Assembly (NCBI RefSeq): GCF_003589595.1
Contig: NW_020654422.1
Location: 4,514,809 to 4,578,808, forward strand
DNA length: 64,000 bases
Source of the DNA: Hyposmocoma kahamanoa
Lineage: Eukaryota > Arthropoda > Insecta > Lepidoptera > Cosmopterigidae
Reading direction: 5' to 3'
Shown: positions 34,119 through 43,440 of the stretch, in pieces
Position numbering within the stretch: position 1 is the stretch's first letter
Layout: every line of letters begins with the position of its first letter
Position numbers and translations under genes: made by a program
Notes under the pieces: generated by a model
What the model was told of the DNA's origin: nothing
Database searches by the model: none
Seen by the model: the letters and a program-made list of their open reading frames with translations, nothing else

Positions 34119-35040
34119 AGCATTTGCATAACAAAATCGTAATTGTAACATTTGTAAATAAAACAAAAATATTGCGTTTAATAAGTTACAGATAACAATA
34201 GATTGGATACCTGCCAGTTGACTTTGTATTGGTTAGTTTATCAAAATACATATTACTTCTCTAAAGCAAACAGGTGATTTCAGCTCAGACAATCTGGATA
34301 GGAGTTTGAAACTCAGGGCGGTGTTAGGTCAATTTTCATGTTTCTCTAGAAAAAACAGCTAAAAAGAGCTAAGTCCAGAGTAGTTGAAATTAAAGGGTAA
34401 GGTTTGCAATACATACTACTAGGCAAGTAGTCACGCGCATGTTAATTATTTTACATTTTATAGAAAAATAATCTTGTTACCAATAATATCTATGTATATA
34501 TTAACACTTCTAATGTCCATGATACGTTACTTATAAATTACATGTGTACTTAGTTACCTATATGAATCCTATTTTGAACCAACAGTAATCAACTAACCCT
34601 CCTTTTTTACCGTTTTCGGCAGTAGTTGTTAGCAGCCAAGAAAGTTGTGCACTTTCTTCGCTCAACCGGTATTCCTTATTCAAAACTTTCCTTCGCCATG
34701 TTGTCACTCCACCACCAGCCAACACCTCATAAGTTACGTTCAGAAATAACCTAATATAACATTTTTGGTTACTACAAACAATATTAAAATTTTGCATAAT
34801 GTAGCAGAATGGCTGTGCGCCTTTTTCTATATGAAATAAAAACTATGCGTATATTTTGTACGATTATGTTGAATTCCTAAATAAATCTCCAATTTATTAT
34901 AATTCTAAATTTTTAAGCTTGATGCCTATTTTGAAAATTTTTGAAATTAAAAGTTTGCAAACACAATTTGAATATCAGCCTGAAGTTCAGTGCAAAATGT
35001 ATTGAATGGTTTGTATACAGTGTCTCGCTCTGTTTGGTCT

Positions 35041-35560
35041 GAACATCGAGTATATAACCAGAAATAGAGACGAAATAAGGGCCATATATTCCTGGTAACA
35101 CATTAGCGATACAGCTCTTATAAATATCAACTCCTCCTATCATTTGCGCAGAAATATAGACAGGCCAACTACGGACCTGTGTGTACGTCTCTGTATATTC
35201 CAAAAAATGTTCTGTATTTATTGTAATAAAGATAAAATCTTTAACAGTGCCGTGCCGTTCTATTCGGTGATGTGGGAAAAACAGCAAAACATCTAATTAC
35301 AAAACAAACGGAATCAAATTTCAACGGTAATTAAATATTAAATATGTAATTTTGCAATTTTCGTCCATTATAGCAAAGCTCAAATTAACTGGTCGATAAG
35401 AAGTGAAACAGTTGACGACACCCATTGACGACACCCGTCAATTGTTTCGAACTCGGGCCGGACAATCGCAGCGCAGTTGTCACAGTAATGATATGGCAGA
35501 ATAGTTTTCAAACACATTAAATGATGTTTCGCCTCTATTTTTGGTTACATTCTCGATGAG
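35041..35560 (-). other. Segment unique to block 2, with a coding-like - strand frame
   Basis: It lies between two TCTGAAC heptamers (35038-35044, 35561-35567) that in block 1 are only a few bases apart. The - strand reads TVKDFIFITINTEHFLEYTE, then RSWPVYISAQMIGGVDIYKS and a C-terminal tail running into the flank. The W-P-x-x-x...I-G-G-x-D pattern faintly recalls glutaredoxin-fold proteins, but no CxxC/CxxS active site is present. I do not assign it. Confidence 0.3.
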
Positions 35561-35950
35561 TCTGAACTAACGTTGTTATATTTCTTCAATACATTTCGTC
35601 ATTAATAGTTTTGATTGTAATTTTACTTTATATTTAACCATAGACACAACATGTCTTAAAATATTCGTAATATCGTATAATTGTGTGTAACCCTGTCAAG
35701 TAATTTGTTACTCATCAAACTATAAACGGTATTTTTGTATTCCATAAATTCATTTCTAATTAATTAAATTATACGGGTATTGTAGTACGCTACAGTGCTA
35801 GTCAATAGCACAAGTTACATAGTAGGAATCGTTTATCAGCGCATACTATATTAGCAAAATAAAAGACTTATGACAACTTAACGTTGCAAGTGCAGGTGTG
35901 TGTTTGTATATGTATTATAACCAAAAGCGAAGCCAAGGTAAGGCGATAAG

Positions 35951-36020
35951 TAATGTCAATTAGAAACGAGTATGTGGTTTGTATCCTACTGTTTGCAGAA
36001 TCATCATATAAGAGGAATTA
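35951..36020 (+). pseudogene. Orphan promoter relic of the peptide gene family
   Basis: 'aatgtcaattagaaacgag', 'tttgtatcctactgtttgca' and TATAAGAGG in the normal order, preceded by part of the distal module (about 35765-35945). The first ATG downstream (36029) opens a short unrelated frame, and no signal-peptide sequence is found. This is a lost gene copy between genes 5 and 6. Confidence 0.7.
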
Positions 36021-36564
36021 ACGTTTAACATGTTCAATGGATTAACTGTATGTGAACATTTGTCAAGAGACTAAAAATGTAGCAGTTGATTTTTAATTAT
36101 TATCTATCAATGAGTCCCAAGTATTTATATTCAATCTATTAATTGAAATGCGCATTGACTTAACTATATACCAAATGTTTGTTCCTGAGACAACTGGAAG
36201 AGGTGTATTATGCTAATGATCACTATCGTTTTGATATTATGATTTAAATTCTGCGTATTTGGAGAGACCGTGAAAGACAGTCAAACAACAAGTATCTACG
36301 AGTAGATCAAAAATATTTTATATATTCTCGAAAGTGGAAAGAAAAGGAACGTGCAAATAACAACAGAAAGTCGGTACCTCGCCCTATTGGATCTAAATTA
36401 TAATATTATTATATTTGGTTTTCTTCAAGACATCCCATCATATTTCTTGAAAGTGATTTTACTTTATATTTCATTAATGCAACATGTCTTACAATATGTA
36501 ATATAAATGATACTTGTGTGTGAACCTACCAAGTACTGAAGTGAGTACATGATAAGTAAAGTAC

Positions 36565-36745
36565 TACTCATCATATTCATCCCCATGAATCTCTCCTCCT
36601 CCCTGCAGGATGTACTTTTCCTTTCCTGTACATCTGGCGCACCCTAAGCAACAACCCGCGAGTACCATACGCCGACTGACAAACCCTTTCACCACGAAAG
36701 CAAGCATTACAGTGTTTGCCATCGATACGACAAGAAGAAGAGAAT
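36565..36745. repeat. Array unit module D (upstream of gene 6)
   Basis: Blocks 'tttcctgtacatctggcg', 'gacaaaccctttcaccacga' and 'gccatcgatacgacaagaag'. Confidence 0.75.
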
Positions 36746-36867
36746 CACATTAATGGTTAATTTTTTTAAAGGTAATTCCATTCCAATCACTTTAATTTTA
36801 CTTGTGTACGTCCGCAATCCAATGTAAATGGCACAATTAAATATTTATTGCCAATAGTTAAATACCT

Positions 36868-37781
36868 TTGGGGTTATGTCGGGACTCTCCCTCCAGACTG
36901 GAGGGCCTACCCCACTAAAACCCCCCGGATTTCCCTCTCGTCGGTTAAGTCGGCGCCGTGGGATCAGGAACATTCACCACGACGCCGCCCGGCCGCCCTA
37001 GCTTACGCCAGGGCTCCCGCGCCAACGGAGGGGCGAGTTGGTTGTCCTCCGATCCGCCCCCCAGACGAGTGAGGCCGTGCAATGCAGGCTCCGGAGTCCC
37101 TGTCCAAAGCCCGCTGGTCTCACTAGGGGATCAGGCGAGCAGCGAACTTCGCCTTCTCCCCGTACGTCTGCGCCGGAACGGGTGCGCGTCCGCCACGTCC
37201 TCGCGCACCCGCTCCGCGGCATCCTTTTGCGACATAACCTCTGCCCAAAAGGAGGCCACCGCCTCCCAGGACTCCTCGCTATCGAGCATGGCGGCAACTA
37301 CGCTCGGCAGCGAGAGGTCCTGCCCTACAGTGTGCCTGCCCTACACCTCTAAGGTGTGCTGCGCGGTGTCATCCGCAGCGCCGCACTCGTGGCACGACGG
37401 GGACGGTTCCCTCCTCGCCACCTTGTGCAGGTAGTGACCGAAGCAGCCGTGCCGTGCGTGTCGTAACACCTGCACAAGGTGGTACGACAGTGGCCCGTGG
37501 GACCGGTTTACCCACTCTACGAGGACAGGGCGGATCGCCTCTATGGTACGAGCGCCATAGGGGGGATCCGCCAAGCCCTCTTTCCACCGGTCCCGGATGC
37601 GCTGCACCGCGAGGGGAGCGGGTCGCTCGCCTCGGTCCCTCAATCCCCGCCGGTAGGTGCGGACCTCCGCCAGGACCTCGGCTTCCAGGTCCCACGGCAG
37701 AGTACCGGCGAGGACGCATGCGACAGCGCAGGCCACTGTCATATACGCCCTGCACTTCGTCGCCGCTGATAAGGCCCCACT
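36868..37781 (-). mobile_element. 5'-truncated R1-clade LINE
   Basis: A GC-rich island. The - strand reads LAVQRIRDRWKEGLADPPYG, HLVQVLRHARHGCFGHYLHK and CHECGAADDTAQHTLEV, the C-terminal region and zinc-finger-like CCHC motif of R1-type ORF2, then a stop and frameshifts, and more C-terminal sequence (SWEAVASFWAEVMSQKDAAE). It is bounded by an exact 15-bp target-site duplication AATAGTTAAATACCT (36853-36867, 37782-37796). The uninterrupted site is visible upstream of gene 1 near 13852. Classical R1 elements insert in 28S rDNA. This one is outside it. Confidence 0.85.
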
Positions 37782-38390
37782 AATAGTTAAATACCTGGTA
37801 TGAATCGTTTATTAGCACTGATTTTACATGCTAAATTAAATTTTTTTTAGTTTTGTAATTAAAGGTTGACTCTAACATTGCAAATCACCAATGAAACCAA
37901 CCGATGAAGTCTTTCCTACATTTAAAGTCACATGCCTCAGACATAGCTCTCGCGGGCGGCTTTATTGGCCCAGCGCAACGTGCAACATTTAAGTCGGTCT
38001 GATCTCCGGCATATACGGCCCGGCCAAAGCTTCAGAGATGGGCAATATGGCTTCAAAACAAAAATTATCATGGTCCCTGGTCAGCTTCTATCGAGACCAA
38101 AAATGTTACAATATGGAGAATCCAAGATGGCCGCCATACAAAATTGAGTTTGCTAAATCTCTGCAACTATCGATGATGAACGGATGGTGTCTTCTGAATT
38201 ATTTTAGGATACTAATTTACGCAACCACACCAACTACCTGCTCTCTCTCTCACCCAAACCAACCCAACCAAAGCAAATCGTCTTCTGAAATATTAAGTTC
38301 GTCTCTCAATTTGACACAGAGGAAGCCATCGCGGGCCGCTTTGGCGGCCCGGCGCAATGAGCGCAATCAAGTCGTAATTATATAATTAAT

Positions 38391-38452
38391 TAATGTCAAT
38401 TGGAAACGTCTTTGTTATTTGTATTCTATTGTTTGCAGAATCATATAAAAGG
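38391..38452 (+). promoter_or_regulatory. Core promoter of gene 6
   Basis: 'taatgtcaattggaaacgtc', 'tttgttatttgtattctatt' and TATAAAAGG at 38444-38452, 76 bp before the ATG. Confidence 0.7.
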
Positions 38453-38519
38453 AACTAAGCATGGAGCCGTATTAGTATTCGATAAAAGGAATTGACTTTT
38501 AACCCAACATTGGTTCAAG

Positions 38520-38645
38520 ATGGTGTCACTGAAAGCTACAGTCTGCGCATTGGCTGTCGTTTACATAATGTTTGTGTCGCAGCAAATGGTTTCCGGTTTG
38601 CGGAAAGAACAAATCGTTTGTGTTATTCCCGAAGTAGGTAAATAG
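38520..38645 (+). CDS. Short secreted peptide precursor, array gene 6
   Basis: A 41-residue frame. The signal peptide has A2V, I7T, S10A and I17M and ends MVSG. The mature part LRKEQIVCVIPEVGK has one Cys and ends Gly-Lys, the classic donor for amidation after carboxypeptidase removes the Lys. The V-I-P recalls the I-I-P of genes 3 and 5, while its upstream module D groups it with genes 1, 2 and 4. The poly(A) signal is the common variant ATTAAA, and a LINE is inserted right after it. Confidence 0.8.
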   Translation: MVSLKATVCALAVVYIMFVSQQMVSGLRKEQIVCVIPEVGK

Positions 38646-38708
38646 TTAACAAGATAATAAATATATTTTATTAATTTGGTTTTCTTCTTACAAAATGTAA
38701 CATTCAAA

Positions 38709-38714
38709 ATTAAA
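38709..38714 (+). terminator. Poly(A) signal of gene 6 (ATTAAA)
   Basis: ATTAAA 63 nt after the stop, followed by the family phrase 'tttgcataacaaaatcacgg'. Confidence 0.6.
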
Positions 38715-38749
38715 ATTTGCATAACAAAATCACGGTTGTAATAATTTAA

Positions 38750-40220
38750 AATACAAAAAAACCACCAAATTGCCATTTCGAAACAGTTTGTTTACAATAA
38801 TTTTTATTTAAAGGGTAGATATTTAAAATTTTATTTATTTTATTATCTAAGAAACCAGCCAAAAACGAAAACGATCTATGAGAGTATCCTGAGTGCATCG
38901 AAGAACGATAAACAATATCCTTACGTCTTTTAGTCGTTAACATAGCGGGATCGTACGGTAACTGAGAATGTAATTGGGAGATAGCACACAAAATATAAAG
39001 TTGTCGTACCGTATGCACTGTACACAATTTGTACAGCTCTGTTGTGGAAAATCGAAAAGGAAGATTTAGGGAAGTCTTGAGTACCGCTCTTTGGGTTCTT
39101 TCTAATTTTAATACAATAGATTTGTGAGTACCGCCCCAAGTAGTTATACAGTAGCAAAGTATAGATTGACACAACGCTATGTATACCATTTTGATTATAC
39201 CATGGTCAGCAACATTACGCAAATTTTAAAAAATATATATCAGTTTACGTACCCTAGATACCAGCATATGAACATGATTACTAAAACTGAGATTGTCGTT
39301 TATTTGTAACCCAAGGTATTTAATGGACCTAACTCTGTCCAATCGGGGGCAGTTACAATGAACCTCGTGCGAGAGAGGACATTTGTGTGCAACAATAGAA
39401 AAAGATAAATTAGCCACATAACCCCACTTCGTGAATGTTATGTACTTTGTTTTGTCTGTATTTAAAGTTAGAATATTTTCACGTAACCACCTGGTGACAA
39501 TATCAAAACCATGTTGGGCATGATGGAATACTTCTTCCCAACTTTTGGCGCTAAATGTTGGAGCGGTATCATCCGCGAAAGAAGTTATTTTGTAATAATA
39601 ATAATTGCCCATTGGGTAATTCCAATTTACAACATAATCTAGGAAAAGGGTAGATCCCAGAATACTACCCTGTGGGACACCGTGAGAGTCAGGTAGATCG
39701 TCACTGATAATGTCACCGATTTGTACACATTACGTTCTATTGCTTAAAAAGTTGCCGAAAAGCTCAAGCTGCATGCCTCTGACACCAATATGTTCTAATT
39801 TATCGATCAAAAGAGGGACAGAGACCGTGTCGGAAGCCTTCGCCAAATCTAGATATACTGCCAAGCATTTCTTCCCACCGTCGATATTCTTAAAAACATA
39901 ATCTGTGAGTTCATGTACGGCATTCCCTGTCGAAATGCCGGTAGAAAAGTTATTAGCCTAGAGTTCATAATCTTCTCTAGAACTTTGGACGTTGAAGGTA
40001 GGATAGATATTGGCCTATAATTATCGACACGGTCCCGAGCTCCACTCTTATGTACGGGTAGTATCAATGCCTTCATAAAAGCTTGCGGGAAAATACTATT
40101 TACAATAGCCAAATTACATATGTACGTCAATGGTGGCACAAAAATATTTTAAAATGTTTCAAAACTTTAGCACTAATATTTTCCCATCCCGTTGCATTGC
40201 TTTTCAGCGATAAAATAAAT
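38750..40220 (-). pseudogene. 5'-truncated LINE ORF2 (Jockey/CR1-like), nearly intact C-terminal half
   Basis: - strand order: NATGWENISAKVLKHF, YICNLAIVNSIFPQAFMKAL, ILPVHKSGARDRVDNYRPIS, DLAKASDTVS, HGVPQGSILGS, SFADDTAPTFSAKSWEEVFH (catalytic FADD), SIKYLGLQINDNLSFSNHV, then CYCITTWGGTHKSIVLKLER and a typical C-terminal end. A few frameshifts and stops break it. Its 3' end lies within 40 bp of gene 6's poly(A) signal, so gene 6 and the LINE converge. Confidence 0.85.
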
Positions 40221-40400
40221 GTCTAATTAAAGAATTATAATTACAGTGATATGATACAGTACTATATCAATTTCGTATCACTCCCCTCATCGTTTTGCGC
40301 TTGCGCTATGCTAGGTACAATGCTCTTTTGTATCGGTATCAGTATATTTTTTTATATTAGTTTACGGAAATGAAGAACAAAAATAATACAAATTTTAATA

Positions 40401-41343
40401 AGGTGGGGAGAGCGGGGCTGAACGTTCCGATTTTCAAATAACTTGCAGTTTTATACTGAAAATGGAAGATTTGATTTTCAACATGTGGAAATGTTAAGCC
40501 AATGTTTATCGCTTTTTATAATAGTATAGTCACTTCTACTCAACTCAATAGACTTTTTCACAGAGGCAAATTTTTGACAAATTTCGGAGCGGAACATTCA
40601 GCCCCGCTTTGGGCCCGCTTTTGTTCCGCCTAGATTATGACAGAATAACAAAAATTTTCTTAAATAAAACCACCTATTTTATAATTGTACGTATGTAATA
40701 TTTATATTATGTACAACTAACTTAAAAAAAAAACAACTACATTCTTATTCATCAGTAATATTATTCATCGCTCATTTCTTCATCTGAATCACAGTTGAGA
40801 CACACATAAGTGACTCTATCTATCATCTTGTCTAAATATTTGACATGAGCTCGTTTGTAGTTTGGCATCCTTAAAACAAAGAAAAATGGTCATAAAAATT
40901 TTAAGTATGATTGCAGGTCAATTGGGGAAGTTGTTCCTAGGAACAATCAGCCACTCGAGGGATGAACTTATAGCCTCAAATTACGTATTTGTACGAAGAC
41001 TGACATACCAGCAAAGTAATAGAATCAATGACAAAATACTCAAACAATAAGATTTCTTACTAATATCACTATAATTAGGAAAAGTTACGTATGAATCGGC
41101 CCATAATAAACAAAGACAGACCAAATAATTTAAACAAGAAAAAATTTACTTACGTGATATTTTGACAGCTCCACGCACATAGCCACACGTCGTCGCTGGA
41201 GTTACTGAAATGGCTGCCGGCAAGACGCATCACCTGACGCTTTAACGACGCGCTTCACATGTATTGGTACATATTTTCCTTGCAAAATTATTGCTGTGAG
41301 AACAATTTACCCCGGGAACTACTAGCCCCGGTCTCCCCTACCT
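40401..41343. mobile_element. DNA transposon with GGGGAGA-type terminal inverted repeats
   Basis: Left end 'aggtggggagagcggggct' (40401-40419) and right end, in reverse, 'aggtaggggagaccggggct' (41324-41343). A further inverted copy of the left subterminal sequence lies at about 40592-40610. A 62-residue + strand frame at 40862-41050 (GQLGKLFLGTISHSRDELIA) is unrecognised. A related terminus is at 10805-10870. The target-site duplication is unclear. Superfamily not determined. Confidence 0.6.
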
Positions 41344-41415
41344 ATGTAATAAGACGGTAGGATAACATCACAATAATATTACGTAAGATTTGTAAAATAA
41401 ATTAACTATTATTAT

Positions 41416-41490
41416 AATGTAATCGCTTAGTTATAGGACTAAAATAGAATAAACGATTCTATTTTAGTCCTATAACTAAGCGATTACATT
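41416..41490. repeat. Perfect 35-bp inverted repeat with 5-nt loop
   Basis: Arms 41416-41450 and 41456-41490 pair without mismatch around AAACG. The core of the arm is GCTTAGTTATAGGACTAAAA. Could be a young fold-back element, or a cruciform- or hairpin-forming sequence. Confidence 0.95.
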
Positions 41491-41980
41491 CAGTAATATA
41501 AATAAATTACGAAGTTGAATCTCGTTTGTTAGTTTTCGAACAAGAGTTAGTATTTTTTCTTATATTGTTAACATTATTTTATTTTTATTATATCATAAAC
41601 ATTGTGAACAGGTTTATTATACTATACAGGTGTATTATACATTTTCCCAGTAAAACATGTTATAGTTTTGATATGGAAGTTCAATTCCAAGTTAAATTAG
41701 TTCAACTTGTGCTGTATTGTACCGTAGTGCTATTCAATGGCTCAGGTTAAGTACCTGGTAGGAGTCGTTTATTAACACCGGCTTTACTAATATCAGTACA
41801 AAAGTAATGTCTGAAATTTGCATTGTAAGTGTGTCAAAAATGGTACCTAGCATAGTACATATCTAGCAGGCATGGTAGCTATTATGGCCAGCAGCCAAGC
41901 GTAAAACGATAAGGAGACTGATGTGCAATTGTTACAGTCCTGCATCAAATCGCTATAATTATAATTATTTAATGACATGA

Positions 41981-42042
41981 CTAATGTCAATTGGAAACGT
42001 CTTTGTAATTTGTATTTTATTGTTGCAGAATCATATAAAAGG
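41981..42042 (+). promoter_or_regulatory. Core promoter of gene 7
   Basis: 'ctaatgtcaattggaaacgt', 'ctttgtaatttgtattttat' and TATAAAAGG at 42034-42042. The distal module is recognisable from about 41750. Confidence 0.7.
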
Positions 42043-42105
42043 AACTGAGCATTAGGAAGTCTTTACATTCGCTAGAAAGATTTTAAACGGATCCTATTAT
42101 TCAAG

Positions 42106-42228
42106 ATGGCATCTTTAAAAGCTGTAATCTGCTCCTTGGCTGTTGTTTACATTATATTTGTGTCGCAGCAAATGGTTTCGGCGAGTTTAGGGTATATTTG
42201 TGGTGCTCCTCGTCCTGATGGACGATGA
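42106..42228 (+). CDS. Short secreted peptide precursor, array gene 7
   Basis: A 40-residue frame. The signal peptide is conserved (I7V, V8I) but ends VSA instead of VSG, which keeps the small-residue cleavage rule. The mature part SLGYICGAPRPDGR has one Cys and ends Gly-Arg, an amidation signal after removal of Arg. Silent sites differ more from the other copies than among genes 1-5, and module D is missing upstream, so this is an older branch. TATA box and poly(A) signal are intact. Confidence 0.8.
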   Translation: MASLKAVICSLAVVYIIFVSQQMVSASLGYICGAPRPDGR

Positions 42229-42268
42229 TTGGTATTGGATTTTCTTCTCATGGAATTATACTATTAAA

Positions 42269-42274
42269 AATAAA
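42269..42274 (+). terminator. Poly(A) signal of gene 7
   Basis: AATAAA 41 nt after the stop. Confidence 0.65.
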
Positions 42275-42599
42275 TACTATTGTGTTCAATTTTGTATAAT
42301 ATATACTGAATAGACTAAATAGATGCCGCAAGTGTATCTACTTCTCGTGCTCAATGTAAGCCATAAACACTTAGTTGCCGCTGCTACGCTCCAGAATGCG
42401 CCCGATATCGTAGTCAAACATCAGTCGATAACGCGAAAGATACCTAATTGAGTTATTAGAAACTGCAAAAACACCACAGCTATGAATAGTTGAATAGACA
42501 GGAATGTTTCCTTCTACAGTTAAGTAAGTAACTTTGTAATAAGAATATGCATAATTCATCTTAAAATCAATTATTTTCACTTTGAATGAATTTCGAGAA

Positions 42600-43440
42600 A
42601 ACAAGTATGCAAACGAGTATATGCCGCATGATTCGTAATACGTTGCGGCTTTTATTTCGTGCGGTATACTTGTGATCCTTCTTTAATAGGCCATGAATAT
42701 CGAACGAGCGATACTTTCGCACAATGCATTCAGTTTCGTGGTACGACCGCTTCGAACGTTTTTGGTCAAATTTGACGATCACTTGATGCAACCCAGTTCT
42801 TGATTCTGATCGAGGCATACTTAGGTCCTGAGAAAATGTTCCTCATAAAACAATCGTTTACCTTAGTTAAACCAAATCGTAGTACCATGTGTTTGAACTT
42901 AGTTTTAAGGTTAATATTGTGGATATCTTCTTTCTTAATGAAATTATGTTTATTTTTACGGTCCTACAAAATATTTGAATAAATGTACTGTGAAGCCACA
43001 GTCATGATTCCAATTTTCTTAAAATTTTCTCTGAGAGAAGCCTGAGAACCTAAGCGGTACACAGAACGAACCGTTCGTTTTTGCAACACAAATATGGTTT
43101 GTATATTTGCCACTTTTCCCCACCTGAGAATCTTGTAGTACATACCGTGGAAGTAACTAAAATAAACTATTCTAGCAGTATCGACATCGGTACGCTCACG
43201 TATCCTACGGATATGCTGCGAAGCTTAATCTATTGACCAAGGGAGATATGTGTGGAAACAATTGAAGTTTACTATATAATGTCATTCCCAAAACGACGGC
43301 TTTATTAACAAGGTCTAGTCGATTTTACATTTTGAATTACCTAAATTCAAATTTGACACACTTTGTCTTTTTGGCATTGAGCACTAAGTAAATTGTTAAC
43401 ATTAAACCAATAATATGGTTATCCACTCCCGTCGACTTCT
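42600..43440 (-). pseudogene. LINE ORF2 C-terminal fragment (Jockey/CR1-like)
   Basis: - strand pieces: LNAKKTKCVKFEF, LGMTLYSKLQLFPHISPLVN, QTIFVLQKRTVRSVYRLG, SLRENFKKIGIMTVASQYIY, the conserved post-RT region of a lepidopteran LINE. The segment 42600-42818 continues as an open frame of unclear relation. Frameshifts and stops are present. Confidence 0.7.

Larger units (their letters stand above)
32750..35800. repeat. Duplicated block 2 (holds gene 5), partner of 20340-22330
   Basis: Same order as block 1: 'tgttccggtcaattaa', 'gagcaacctttgatgattta', 'gtaaggcaagtaaggtaagg', gene 5, and the 3' flank to 'ttactcatcaaactataa'. It differs by the S1 SINE array (33206-33770) and by a segment at about 35041-35560 with no counterpart in block 1. 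Confidence 0.8.

Noticed and set aside
35038..35287. Glutaredoxin-like protein
   Set aside because: Only a short W-P...I-G-G-x-D resemblance, and the active-site Cys motif is absent. Not enough for a call.
36958..37434. Long + strand frames (up to 158 codons) in the GC-rich island
   Set aside because: They are antisense shadows of the R1-type LINE on the - strand, a usual effect of high GC.
38520..38645. Known antimicrobial or ENF/cecropin/moricin-type peptide identity for the array
   Set aside because: Length, Cys count and sequence of the mature segments do not match those families as I know them. No identity is claimed.
42567..42818. Independent 83-codon gene on the - strand
   Set aside because: It is contiguous with LINE ORF2 sequence on the same strand and is more simply its decayed end.
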